A stretch of 44,143 nt of DNA from an uncultured Oscillospiraceae bacterium (GTDB lineage: Bacteria; Bacillota; Clostridia; Oscillospirales; Oscillospiraceae): assembly GCA_934569195.1 (NCBI GenBank), contig CAKTKB010000002.1, positions 1 through 44,143 of the forward strand. The letters are read 5' to 3'. The position numbers and the translations under genes were made by a program. Each line of letters begins with the position of its first letter. The stretch's first letter is position 1. This document shows, one piece after another, positions 22,626 through 31,220 of this stretch. The notes beneath the pieces are model-generated. The model saw nothing but the letters and a program-made list of their open reading frames with translations. It made no database searches and was not told the DNA's origin.

Positions 22626-25600
22626 ATGATGATGAAGAAAATCCTTTCCCTGATGCTGGCGCTGGTGCTGGTCATCGGCTGCCTGCCCCGTGCCTTCGCA
22701 GTGGAGACCGGGAGCGCAGAGACGGCTCCGGCCGCCGCAAGCGGTGATCCCATCGGCCTGGGCAATACCAATGTATCCTCGGACGAGGATGCGCAGTCCG
22801 GCTTTGCTCCGGCGGGAGACCGCTCTGACGAAACCTCTGCCGACGAAGAGAGCCGGCAGGAGCTGGAAAAGCTTGAGCCGAATGCTCAGCGCTTTTCCGA
22901 GACGGACGCGGATACCAGACCCTCCGCGTCGGATGTAGTTACCTTTATTGTAGAGGCTGAGACCGACTCCATGCTGGCTGCCGGTTTCAGCGCCGAGGAG
23001 ATTTCCGACGGAACCCTGGGCGTGCGGGCCTACCGCATCCGCCAGGAGAACGCCCTGAGCGCGCTGAAGCTGGAGTTGCTCAGCAGTCTGGGCGCGGAGC
23101 CTTCCTTTGAGTTGGGCTTTACCTATACGGTGGGCATGACGGGCCTGTCCGTCAAGACCGCCTACGGCAACAAGGACGCGATTGCCGCCATGAAGGGCGT
23201 CAAGAATGTCTATGTGGCGCCTACCTACAGCCTGCCGGAGGACCTGCGCAACGATACCGGCGATGTGGCCCAGCCCTACACCTCCAATGCCACCACCATG
23301 ATCGGCGCCAACACCCTCAACGATTCCGGTTATACCGGAAAGGGCATGAAGATCGCCATCCTGGATACGGGTATTCTGGTGGATCATCCCAGCTTCCAGC
23401 CTCTGAGCGAGGACAAGCTGACGGAGGATTCCATGACCCGGGAGGACGTGAACGACGTCTGGAATGAGCTGAAGGCATCCAAGACCACTCTGCTCAACCG
23501 TTCCTATAAGAATACCAAGATTCCCTATGCTTTTAACTATGTTACATTGGACTTTGACGTGTCCAACACCTATGCCGGCAGCGATCACGGCACCCACGTG
23601 GCCGGTATTTCCGCAGCGAACCGGACGGACAGCACCAGTGTGGTAGGCGTCGCTCCCGATGCCCAGCTCGTGGTGATGCAGGTGTTCAATAAGGGCGGCG
23701 GAGCCTCCTGGGACATCATCATGGCCGCTCTGGAGGACTGCATTGTCCTGGGCGTGGACTCCATCAACCTGTCTCTGGGTTCTGCGGCAGGCTTCGTGGA
23801 TCCGGAAGGCGATATGCTCGAGGTTATGGAGCGCTACAAGAACACCGACATTCAGGTGCTCATTGCAGCCGGTAACGACACCAACAGCGCCTACGGCAAC
23901 CTGACCGGGCTGAATAAGTCCCTGTCCTCCAACCCCGACAACGGCCTGCTGGGTACGCCGGCCTCCTATTCGACGGCCCTGTCCGTTGCCTCCGTCAACA
24001 ATGACGCGACGGAGCTGCTCTACTTCACCTCCAACGGCCGCAGCATCGGCTTCAAGGATACGGCGACCGCCTCCGCGACCCAGTTCTTCGCAAACTTTGG
24101 CGGAGAGACTCTGGAGTATGTGGTCGTTCCCGGATACGGCACGACCGACGACTACAGCGGCCTGGATGTGACCGGAAAGGTTGCGCTGGTATCCCGCGGA
24201 TCCATTTCCTTCCCGGACAAGCAGGCCAATGCCCAGGCGGCCGGCGCCATTGCCTGCGTGGTGTATAACACCTCCTCCGGCGTGATTTCCATGCAGATCA
24301 ACAACGGCCCGGAGCACATTCCCTGTGTTTCCGTTTCGGACACCGACGGCGCGTTCCTGAAGGAGCAGACCGATAAGACCTTTACGGTTTGCCAGGGTGA
24401 CCTGATGACCTTCAAGAATGCACGGGCCATGAGCGACTTCACCTCCTGGGGCGTTACCCCCGACCTGAAGCTGAAGCCCGAGGTCTCCGGCGTGGGCGGA
24501 AACATCTATTCCTCCACCGATCCGGCTATTTCCGGCTCCTACTACGATACCATGAGCGGCACCTCCATGGCAACGCCTCAGGTGACCGGCGCCGCAGCCG
24601 TTCTGATGGAGTATCTGCGGGCCAACTATCCCGAGCTGAGCGGCAATGCGCTGCGCCAGGTGACGGCCGACCTGCTGATGAGCACGGCGGACCCGGTCAT
24701 GTACAATGCCGAGATGGAGTGCTCTCCCAGACAGCAGGGCGCGGGCCTGATCAACCTGGTGAAGGCCACCACCTCCGGCGCTTATCTGAGCAATTCGGAC
24801 GCCTCCGAGGGACGGCCCAAGGGCGAGTTCGGGGACGATCCCGAAAAGACCGGCGTGTACACCTTCTCCTTCCAGATCCATAACATGGATAAGGAAAACG
24901 CAAAGACCTACTCCCTGGATGCCTCCGTGCTGACCGAGGCTCTGTATGCCCAGTATTTCCTGGATGCCACTCCCTATGCCCTGAGCGCGGACGTGCAGTT
25001 CAGCGGCCCTGTGGCGGGCAACGTACTCAAGTATGACTTCAACGACGACGGTGAGATCACCACTGCCGACGCCCGGATGCTCCTGCGGGATATCACCGGG
25101 GCGGAGAAGCTGGATGCGTCCAACCAGCATGCCGACTACCGGGATGTGAATGCCGATGGTACGGTGGATATGGCGGATGTGTCCGTCCTGCTGGCTTACT
25201 GCGCAGGGCTGGATACGGATGTGGACGTCACGGCAACCTTCGGCGGAACGGTTTCCGGCGACACGGATACGGTTACCGTACCTGCCGGCAAGACCGTGAA
25301 CGTGGACGTGACCCTGACCCTGTCCGACAGCGACAAGACCTACATGGAGCAGTTTGAGAACGGTATCTATGTGGAAGGCTTTGTTTATGTCAACAGCGAG
25401 GACGCCGACGGCGTGAATCTGGAGATGCCGTTTGTGGGCTTCTACGGCGACTGGTCCGATGCGCCTGTGCTGGACTCCGCCGACCCCGATGAGGCTTCCT
25501 CCTACCCGATCTACGTCTTTACCAACTATTCCCAGATCGGCAGCAACCCCTACTTCCGCGACGGAAAGGCCGGAGATGCGTACAACGCCTTCTCCTACAC

Positions 25601-28600
25601 CAATCCTCTGGCGGAGATCGACTTCGGTATGCTCCGCAACGCCAAGAAGCTTCAGTTCACCGTAGTGGACGCCAAGACCGGCGAAACCTACTTTGATCTG
25701 ACCGGCGAGGACATCACCAAGACCTACTACAACTCCACCTACGGTCAGATGATCCCCATGTACGTGCTGGCCGACGAGAAGGAGGTCTGGGACGGCATGG
25801 ATGCCGACGGCAACAAGCTGCCCGACGGCACCAAGGTTACTTACACCATTGCGGCGTGGCTGGACGACGGCGACGACGTGTGCGACGACAGCTACAGCTT
25901 CGATGTGACGCTGGACGATCAGGCCCCTGTTCTGGAGAATGCCTATGAGCTGCAGAATGCTCTGCGGATCGACGAGGACGGCCGGATCTTCCTGACGCTC
26001 AATATGCTGGACAACCAGAATATTGCGGCGGTTATCTTCACCAACGAGAGCGGCATCATCATGGGCAAGTACGAGGTGGACAATGTCCCCGGCGAGACCC
26101 TGAGCCGCGAGTTTGAGATCACCGGCTTCGGTACGGACATGACCATCGTCCTTGCGGACTATGCCTGCAATGAGACGGAGGTAGACGTTTCCCTGGATCT
26201 GGGCGACCATGCCAGCGACCCGGTTCTCAAGGCACTGGATAAGGACCGGCTCTACGGCTGCGAGACCTATGACAAGGCTCTGGTGGAGGGCGGCTGGTTC
26301 AGCGCGAAGAAGGCAGACTTCTCCGATCCCAAGAACGAGACCTTTGATTCCACCAACCGCTATTACTCTGCCGAGTATGTCAACGGTTATCTGATTGCAC
26401 AGAGCGCCTCCACCGGCGATCTGGTGCTGGTTACGCCCAGCAGCTCCTATTGGGGCACGCAGACCCTGTATTCTCAGAATGGCAAGAGCGTGGGCGATGC
26501 CGGCGTGTTTGTCCTGTATGATATGGCGCTGGATTACAGCGACGAGGGTCACAAGGCAAACGATCCCTACAATAGCTCCGCCGGCATGGATACGCTCTAC
26601 GCCGTGGGCTGGCAGTATGAGGGCGACAATGACAACGACGGCCACGACGACGGCAGCAACACCCTGTTCCGTATCTGGATGTCCCGGTACAACGGGCAGA
26701 TCTTCGTTGACAAGGTTGCCTCCATCTCCGGAACCGAGAACGGCGCCGAGCTGCTGACCCTGGGCTGCACCACGGAAGGCCAGCTCTACGGCATCGACAC
26801 CCAGGGCAAGCTCTACAAGGTCAGCCACAGCGGCGAATGCACCCTGGTTGGTACCACTGATTTTGTAAGCGTCAACAATTACTCCGGCTGCAACGTCATC
26901 CAGTCCATGGGCTATGACCACAACACCGACACCATGTATTGGTACGCCCACAGCCAGACCCCCAACGGCAGCACCTATATCAATGTCTGCATCACCTACA
27001 AGGTGGACCTGCAGACCGGTAAGTGCACCGAGGTCGGCACCTACGGCCAGGGCGGTCAGACCAGTCTGTTCGTTCCTACGGACCTGACCTCCGACCTGTT
27101 TACCATGGGCGTAAAGCCCACGGGCCTGACCCTCAGCCCCAGCAGCGTGACGCTGGCACAGGGCCAGACCAAGCGCCTGAGCACGGACTGGAGCCCCTGG
27201 AATGCCAAGCCCAGCCAGATCACCTGGACGAGCAGCAACGAGGACGTTGCCACCGTCAACACCACCGGCATTGTGAAGGCAGTCGGCGAGGGCAGCGCGA
27301 CCATTCGGGCGGCGGCCCAGATCTGGAACCCCTACGCCGGCGAGTATGACGAGACGAACTACACCTACACCGGTGCATGGGAGGATTACGAGGCGACCGC
27401 CAACATCGAAGTGGTTGGCTCCGCTGATGCAATCTACAGCTTCGTTGTGGCGGACTTCAAGAACAAGGACAACGATTTCTCCTGGATCACCTACTCCGAC
27501 AAGACCCCCGGCAAGGTAACGCAGATTTCCAAGCCGCAGGTTACGGTGGAGAATCCCACCACCGGTGAGAAGACCACCGGCAGCCCGACCTGGCAGGGCG
27601 GTGCGTATTACAACGGCTACGTTTACACCGTGCAGGCGGAGCTGGGGCTGGACGACAGCGGCTCTGCGGGCGGCGCAAGCGTGCTCTACCGCAGCAAGGT
27701 TACCCCCGGCAAGACCCCTGCCGAGACGACCATCGGCGCACCCGAGCGCATTGGCTACACCTTCGGCGTGGAGGTCGGCAACCTGGGCTTCGACTACAAT
27801 ACCGGCCGGATGTACTGCGTGGACCTGACGAACGGCGGCCTGGGCATTATGGATTTGGACACCGGCTCCGTGGATCTGCTGGGCACCTTCTCCGGTGAAA
27901 TCGGCGGCCCGGCCATCGCACCGGCCATGTGCGTGACCGCAGAGGGCTACATCGTGATTTCGGATATGTCCGGCAACCTGTACACGGTGGATGCGGACAG
28001 CCTGAGCACCACGAAGATTGGCAGCACCGGTCAGGACACCTGGTACTACGCAGCCATGACCTATGACTACAATACCGGCAACATCTATTGGAACCCCTGC
28101 ATGGGCCAGTCCCTGTCTCCGCTGTACCTGGTTCGCATCGAGCCGGATGAGTGGACCGAGGGCAAGCTCAATGCCAACATTGTGGATATCGGCGACGTGT
28201 CCACCAAGAGCGGCGTGGAGCAGACCGGTATGTTTACCATCCCCGAGCAGGAGCCTGAGACCAAGCAGATTCCCGTGACCGGCATTACCATCACCAACGG
28301 CGACAGCGTCAGCGGCGTGGTGGGCAGCACCATTAAGCTCTCCACGGTCACCGAGCCGCTGCGGCCCACGGTGCAGGCCAAGACCTGGACCTCCGGCGAC
28401 GAGAAGGTCGTGACGGTGGACCGCTTCGGCACGCTGACGCTCCAGGGCGTAGGCGAGACGGATGTTACGGTCTCCATCAGCAACAAGCACCCCGAGGACG
28501 GCGGCCCCTTCACGGACTCCATCCATGTGAAGGTCTATGAGGCAGCCGGAAAGCTGGTCGCCTTCCTGAATGCAGACTACTACGGCACCCAGTATTACGA

Positions 28601-30332
28601 TATGTGGCTGTCCTTCAACGACTATGACCTGCGTCATGCCACCGTTACGGACAACATGATCGCAATCTACTCTCTGCGTTCCGGCGCGTATTACGACGGC
28701 TACTTCTACGCCTACGGCAGCAAGGGCGACTTCTTCCGGATTGCGGAGGACAATCACTCCGATTACGTCACCCTGGGCCAGGTGAACCTGGATACGTCCA
28801 CGGATCAGGTGGTCAGCATGGCGATGGACTATACCACCGGCACCATGTACGGCCTGACCCTGTCCCCCTACGGCGATACCGGCTATCTGGTAACCATCAA
28901 CCTGGACAACGGTGAGGTTACAAAGGTGGCAAAGCTCAGTGAGAAGGTGTTTGCGCTGGCAGCCGACAAGAACGGCCAGCTCTATGGCGCAGGCTCTGCC
29001 GACAGCTACAGTGAGGCGGACCTCTACACCCTGGACAAGGCTACGGCCAAGGCAACCTTCGTGGCGGATATCCCCGGCTCCGTTGCCTACACCGGTGCGA
29101 CTTACTATGGCACGATGCAGTTCAATCCTCAGATGACCTATGACTTCACCACGGACAGACTGTATCTGAATGCCACCAGCAGCAACCAGAGCTATGACCA
29201 CAGCGCGGGTATGTACATGATCCAGCTCCATGATGACGCCGATCCCGAGATTGTCCATCTGGGCGGCATCAGCCTGTACACCCGGGAAGGCTCCTCCATC
29301 AAGGAGGGCGAGGTCCATCTGGGCCTGCTGTCCGCGATTCCCGAGGCGGATGAGCTGCCTGTGGGCAAGGTCAACGGCATCGTGATGAACAAGACGGCCG
29401 GACGGGTTGCGGTGAACGAAACCTTCCAGCTTGTGGCGGCGGCCCGGCCGTCCAATGCGGCCAACACTGCGCTGACCTATGAGAGCGCGGATCCCGCCAT
29501 TGCCACCGTCACCCAGGACGGCGTTGTGACCGGCGTTTCCGCAGGCACCACCGACATCACGGTGACCAGCGCAGAGGATCCCACTGTGAAGAATACCTTC
29601 ACGGTTACGGTTGTGAGCCTGAGCGGCCCTCAGTCTACGGCCTACACGATTTCCGGTAAGCGGGATGCCCTGTATTCCTTCAACCCCGAGCTGCCCGGCT
29701 CCACGGCTGAGGTGGTTGCTACCCTGAGCGGCGGCGCCAATGTAAACGGCATCACTTATGGCGACAACTGCCTGTACTACACCGTGCAGGGCGGCGCGTT
29801 CTCGGACCTGTACCGCTTCGACTTTACGACGAAGCAGAGCACGCGTCTGACGACGCTGAATACCTGGAACGAGATCGACGGCATTGCTTACGATCCGGTG
29901 AACAACCTGCTGTACGCAGTGGGCGGCTTCTACCTGTTCCAGTTCAACATGGCAAAGCTGGAGAGCGGCACCACCTGGTACTCCGGTTACACCATGGATT
30001 CCGATAACTGCAACCTGTATGGCGTGTTCTGCGTCGACGGCGCGGTGTATACCATCGGCAACGCTCTGTACACCTCCTCCACCATACTGGCCAAGTACAG
30101 CAGCGCCGATATGAACGACCGCCAGGTCCTGCTCAACGGTATCGATGTGAACACCGTTGCGGGCAAGAGCGAAGTGAGCTACGACAGCAGCAGAAACCTG
30201 ATTTACATGACCGACGCGGCCGATCGGCTGTACTCCGTCACCTTTGACGGTACGATAACTCCGATTGACACGGTCGGGGACGGCATTGACGTCAACGGCC
30301 TGGCCATTGTGCCGGCAAAGACGGAGCCGTAA
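22626..30332 (+). CDS. Giant S8 (subtilisin-like) protease with dockerin, Big_2 and propeller-like modules
   Basis: A 2568-residue secreted serine protease. The triad is Asp247 (AILDTGILVDHP), His321 (DHGTHVAG) and Ser647 (SGTSMATPQ), with oxyanion Asn417 (AAGND). A PA-like insert (about 495-590) precedes the Ser motif, as in C5a-peptidase/lactocepin enzymes. An Fn3_5-like domain follows (about 735-960), interrupted by a two-repeat dockerin (about 803-862). Three Big_2 Ig-like domains start near 1496, 1882 and 2247; they alternate with four propeller-like regions (about 1200-1490, 1600-1875, 1968-2245, 2335-2568). The N-terminus is either a type I signal peptide (AFA at 23-25) or a lipobox (VIGC, Cys19). 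No SLH or LPxTG anchor is present, so the dockerin may attach it to the upstream cohesin/SLH protein. GGGAGG precedes three possible ATGs (22626, 22629, 22632). Confidence 0.93.
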   Translation: MMMKKILSLMLALVLVIGCLPRAFAVETGSAETAPAAASGDPIGLGNTNVSSDEDAQSGFAPAGDRSDETSADEESRQELEKLEPNAQRFSETDADTRPSASDVVTFIVEAETDSMLAAGFSAEEISDGTLGVRAYRIRQENALSALKLELLSSLGAEPSFELGFTYTVGMTGLSVKTAYGNKDAIAAMKGVKNVYVAPTYSLPEDLRNDTGDVAQPYTSNATTMIGANTLNDSGYTGKGMKIAILDTGILVDHPSFQPLSEDKLTEDSMTREDVNDVWNELKASKTTLLNRSYKNTKIPYAFNYVTLDFDVSNTYAGSDHGTHVAGISAANRTDSTSVVGVAPDAQLVVMQVFNKGGGASWDIIMAALEDCIVLGVDSINLSLGSAAGFVDPEGDMLEVMERYKNTDIQVLIAAGNDTNSAYGNLTGLNKSLSSNPDNGLLGTPASYSTALSVASVNNDATELLYFTSNGRSIGFKDTATASATQFFANFGGETLEYVVVPGYGTTDDYSGLDVTGKVALVSRGSISFPDKQANAQAAGAIACVVYNTSSGVISMQINNGPEHIPCVSVSDTDGAFLKEQTDKTFTVCQGDLMTFKNARAMSDFTSWGVTPDLKLKPEVSGVGGNIYSSTDPAISGSYYDTMSGTSMATPQVTGAAAVLMEYLRANYPELSGNALRQVTADLLMSTADPVMYNAEMECSPRQQGAGLINLVKATTSGAYLSNSDASEGRPKGEFGDDPEKTGVYTFSFQIHNMDKENAKTYSLDASVLTEALYAQYFLDATPYALSADVQFSGPVAGNVLKYDFNDDGEITTADARMLLRDITGAEKLDASNQHADYRDVNADGTVDMADVSVLLAYCAGLDTDVDVTATFGGTVSGDTDTVTVPAGKTVNVDVTLTLSDSDKTYMEQFENGIYVEGFVYVNSEDADGVNLEMPFVGFYGDWSDAPVLDSADPDEASSYPIYVFTNYSQIGSNPYFRDGKAGDAYNAFSYTNPLAEIDFGMLRNAKKLQFTVVDAKTGETYFDLTGEDITKTYYNSTYGQMIPMYVLADEKEVWDGMDADGNKLPDGTKVTYTIAAWLDDGDDVCDDSYSFDVTLDDQAPVLENAYELQNALRIDEDGRIFLTLNMLDNQNIAAVIFTNESGIIMGKYEVDNVPGETLSREFEITGFGTDMTIVLADYACNETEVDVSLDLGDHASDPVLKALDKDRLYGCETYDKALVEGGWFSAKKADFSDPKNETFDSTNRYYSAEYVNGYLIAQSASTGDLVLVTPSSSYWGTQTLYSQNGKSVGDAGVFVLYDMALDYSDEGHKANDPYNSSAGMDTLYAVGWQYEGDNDNDGHDDGSNTLFRIWMSRYNGQIFVDKVASISGTENGAELLTLGCTTEGQLYGIDTQGKLYKVSHSGECTLVGTTDFVSVNNYSGCNVIQSMGYDHNTDTMYWYAHSQTPNGSTYINVCITYKVDLQTGKCTEVGTYGQGGQTSLFVPTDLTSDLFTMGVKPTGLTLSPSSVTLAQGQTKRLSTDWSPWNAKPSQITWTSSNEDVATVNTTGIVKAVGEGSATIRAAAQIWNPYAGEYDETNYTYTGAWEDYEATANIEVVGSADAIYSFVVADFKNKDNDFSWITYSDKTPGKVTQISKPQVTVENPTTGEKTTGSPTWQGGAYYNGYVYTVQAELGLDDSGSAGGASVLYRSKVTPGKTPAETTIGAPERIGYTFGVEVGNLGFDYNTGRMYCVDLTNGGLGIMDLDTGSVDLLGTFSGEIGGPAIAPAMCVTAEGYIVISDMSGNLYTVDADSLSTTKIGSTGQDTWYYAAMTYDYNTGNIYWNPCMGQSLSPLYLVRIEPDEWTEGKLNANIVDIGDVSTKSGVEQTGMFTIPEQEPETKQIPVTGITITNGDSVSGVVGSTIKLSTVTEPLRPTVQAKTWTSGDEKVVTVDRFGTLTLQGVGETDVTVSISNKHPEDGGPFTDSIHVKVYEAAGKLVAFLNADYYGTQYYDMWLSFNDYDLRHATVTDNMIAIYSLRSGAYYDGYFYAYGSKGDFFRIAEDNHSDYVTLGQVNLDTSTDQVVSMAMDYTTGTMYGLTLSPYGDTGYLVTINLDNGEVTKVAKLSEKVFALAADKNGQLYGAGSADSYSEADLYTLDKATAKATFVADIPGSVAYTGATYYGTMQFNPQMTYDFTTDRLYLNATSSNQSYDHSAGMYMIQLHDDADPEIVHLGGISLYTREGSSIKEGEVHLGLLSAIPEADELPVGKVNGIVMNKTAGRVAVNETFQLVAAARPSNAANTALTYESADPAIATVTQDGVVTGVSAGTTDITVTSAEDPTVKNTFTVTVVSLSGPQSTAYTISGKRDALYSFNPELPGSTAEVVATLSGGANVNGITYGDNCLYYTVQGGAFSDLYRFDFTTKQSTRLTTLNTWNEIDGIAYDPVNNLLYAVGGFYLFQFNMAKLESGTTWYSGYTMDSDNCNLYGVFCVDGAVYTIGNALYTSSTILAKYSSADMNDRQVLLNGIDVNTVAGKSEVSYDSSRNLIYMTDAADRLYSVTFDGTITPIDTVGDGIDVNGLAIVPAKTEP

Positions 30333-30375
30333 ATTCAAGAGGAACTCCCCGGGATTTCCACCCGGGGAAGGCCGG

Positions 30376-30404
30376 ATGCCCGCCGCGATTGCGGCGGGCA
30401 TTTT
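30376..30404 (+). terminator. Terminator of the SLH/protease operon
   Basis: An 11-bp perfect stem ATGCCCGCCGC (30376-30386) with GCGGCGGGCAT (30391-30401), then TTTT. A second hairpin (CCCCGGG/CCCGGGG, 30347-30367) lies just before it. Confidence 0.9.
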
Positions 30405-30452
30405 CCGATTTTGAACGATATTTGAATTTTTTGTGAGGCGAAAACGGATGCG

Positions 30453-30482
30453 TTGACAAACCCGGGAGGCGATTTGTATAAT
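30453..30482 (+). promoter_or_regulatory. Promoter of the ABC exporter pair
   Basis: TTGACA (30453-30458), 18-base spacer, TATAAT (30477-30482), 36 bases before the ATPase start. Confidence 0.8.
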
Positions 30483-30518
30483 GAACCCACTAGCGGTTTA
30501 TTTAAGGAAGTGACGAAT

Positions 30519-31220
30519 ATGGCATTTGTGGAATTTGACGGCGTGGGTAAGACCTACCGCATGGGCGAGGTGGAAATCAATGCCCTGCACGACGCCAGCT
30601 TTACGGTGGAGCGTGGGGAATTGGTGGTTATCGTCGGCCCGTCCGGCGCGGGTAAGACCACGCTGCTGAACATTCTGGGCGGAATGGACACCCTGAGCCG
30701 GGGAAAGGTTTTCCTGGAGGGACGGGAGGTTTCGGCGCTGTCCCGCCGTCAGCTCACGGAGTACCGGCGGCAGGATGTGGGCTTTGTTTTCCAGTTTTAT
30801 AATTTGATCGGGAACCTGACGGCTCTGGAGAATGTGGAGCTGGCCAACCAGATTTGCAGGAATCCCCTGGACGCCGCCCAGGTCCTGAAGGATGTGGGCC
30901 TGGAGCAGCGGATGCGGAATTTCCCCAGCCAGCTTTCCGGAGGTGAGCAGCAGCGGGTGGCCATTGCCCGGGCACTGGCCAAAAATCCCAAGCTCCTGCT
31001 GTGTGACGAGCCTACCGGCGCATTGGACTACCAGACGGGCAAGGCAATCCTGAAGCTCCTTCAGGACACGGGACGGCGCACCGGCATGACGGTCATCATT
31101 ATTACGCATAACAGCGCCCTTACCGCTATGGCGGACCGGGTGATCCGGGTACATAACGGCACGGTGGAGTCCATCGCCGTCAATCCCCATCCCCAGGATA
31201 TTGGAGAGATCGAATGGTGA
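30519..31220 (+). CDS. ABC transporter ATP-binding protein (MacB/LolD type)
   Basis: A 233-residue ATPase of an FtsX-type ABC exporter. Walker A is 'GPSGAGKTT', the Q-loop region '[23 protein letters not shown]' is typical of the MacB/LolD/FtsE group, the signature is '[15 protein letters not shown]', and Walker B is '[12 protein letters not shown]' with the H-loop 'IIITHNS'. The start at 30519 has AAGGAAG upstream; a longer reading from 30453 would cover the promoter. It overlaps the permease gene by seven bases, so the two are translationally coupled. Confidence 0.95.
   Translation: MAFVEFDGVGKTYRMGEVEINALHDASFTVERGELVVIVGPSGAGKTTLLNILGGMDTLSRGKVFLEGREVSALSRRQLTEYRRQDVGFVFQFYNLIGNLTALENVELANQICRNPLDAAQVLKDVGLEQRMRNFPSQLSGGEQQRVAIARALAKNPKLLLCDEPTGALDYQTGKAILKLLQDTGRRTGMTVIIITHNSALTAMADRVIRVHNGTVESIAVNPHPQDIGEIEW

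Noticed and set aside
22467..30401. A 2644-codon open frame antisense to the giant protease
   Set aside because: It mirrors the protease coding frame, has no ribosome binding site, and reads as His/Gly/Val-rich low-complexity text. It is a by-product of GC-rich third positions.
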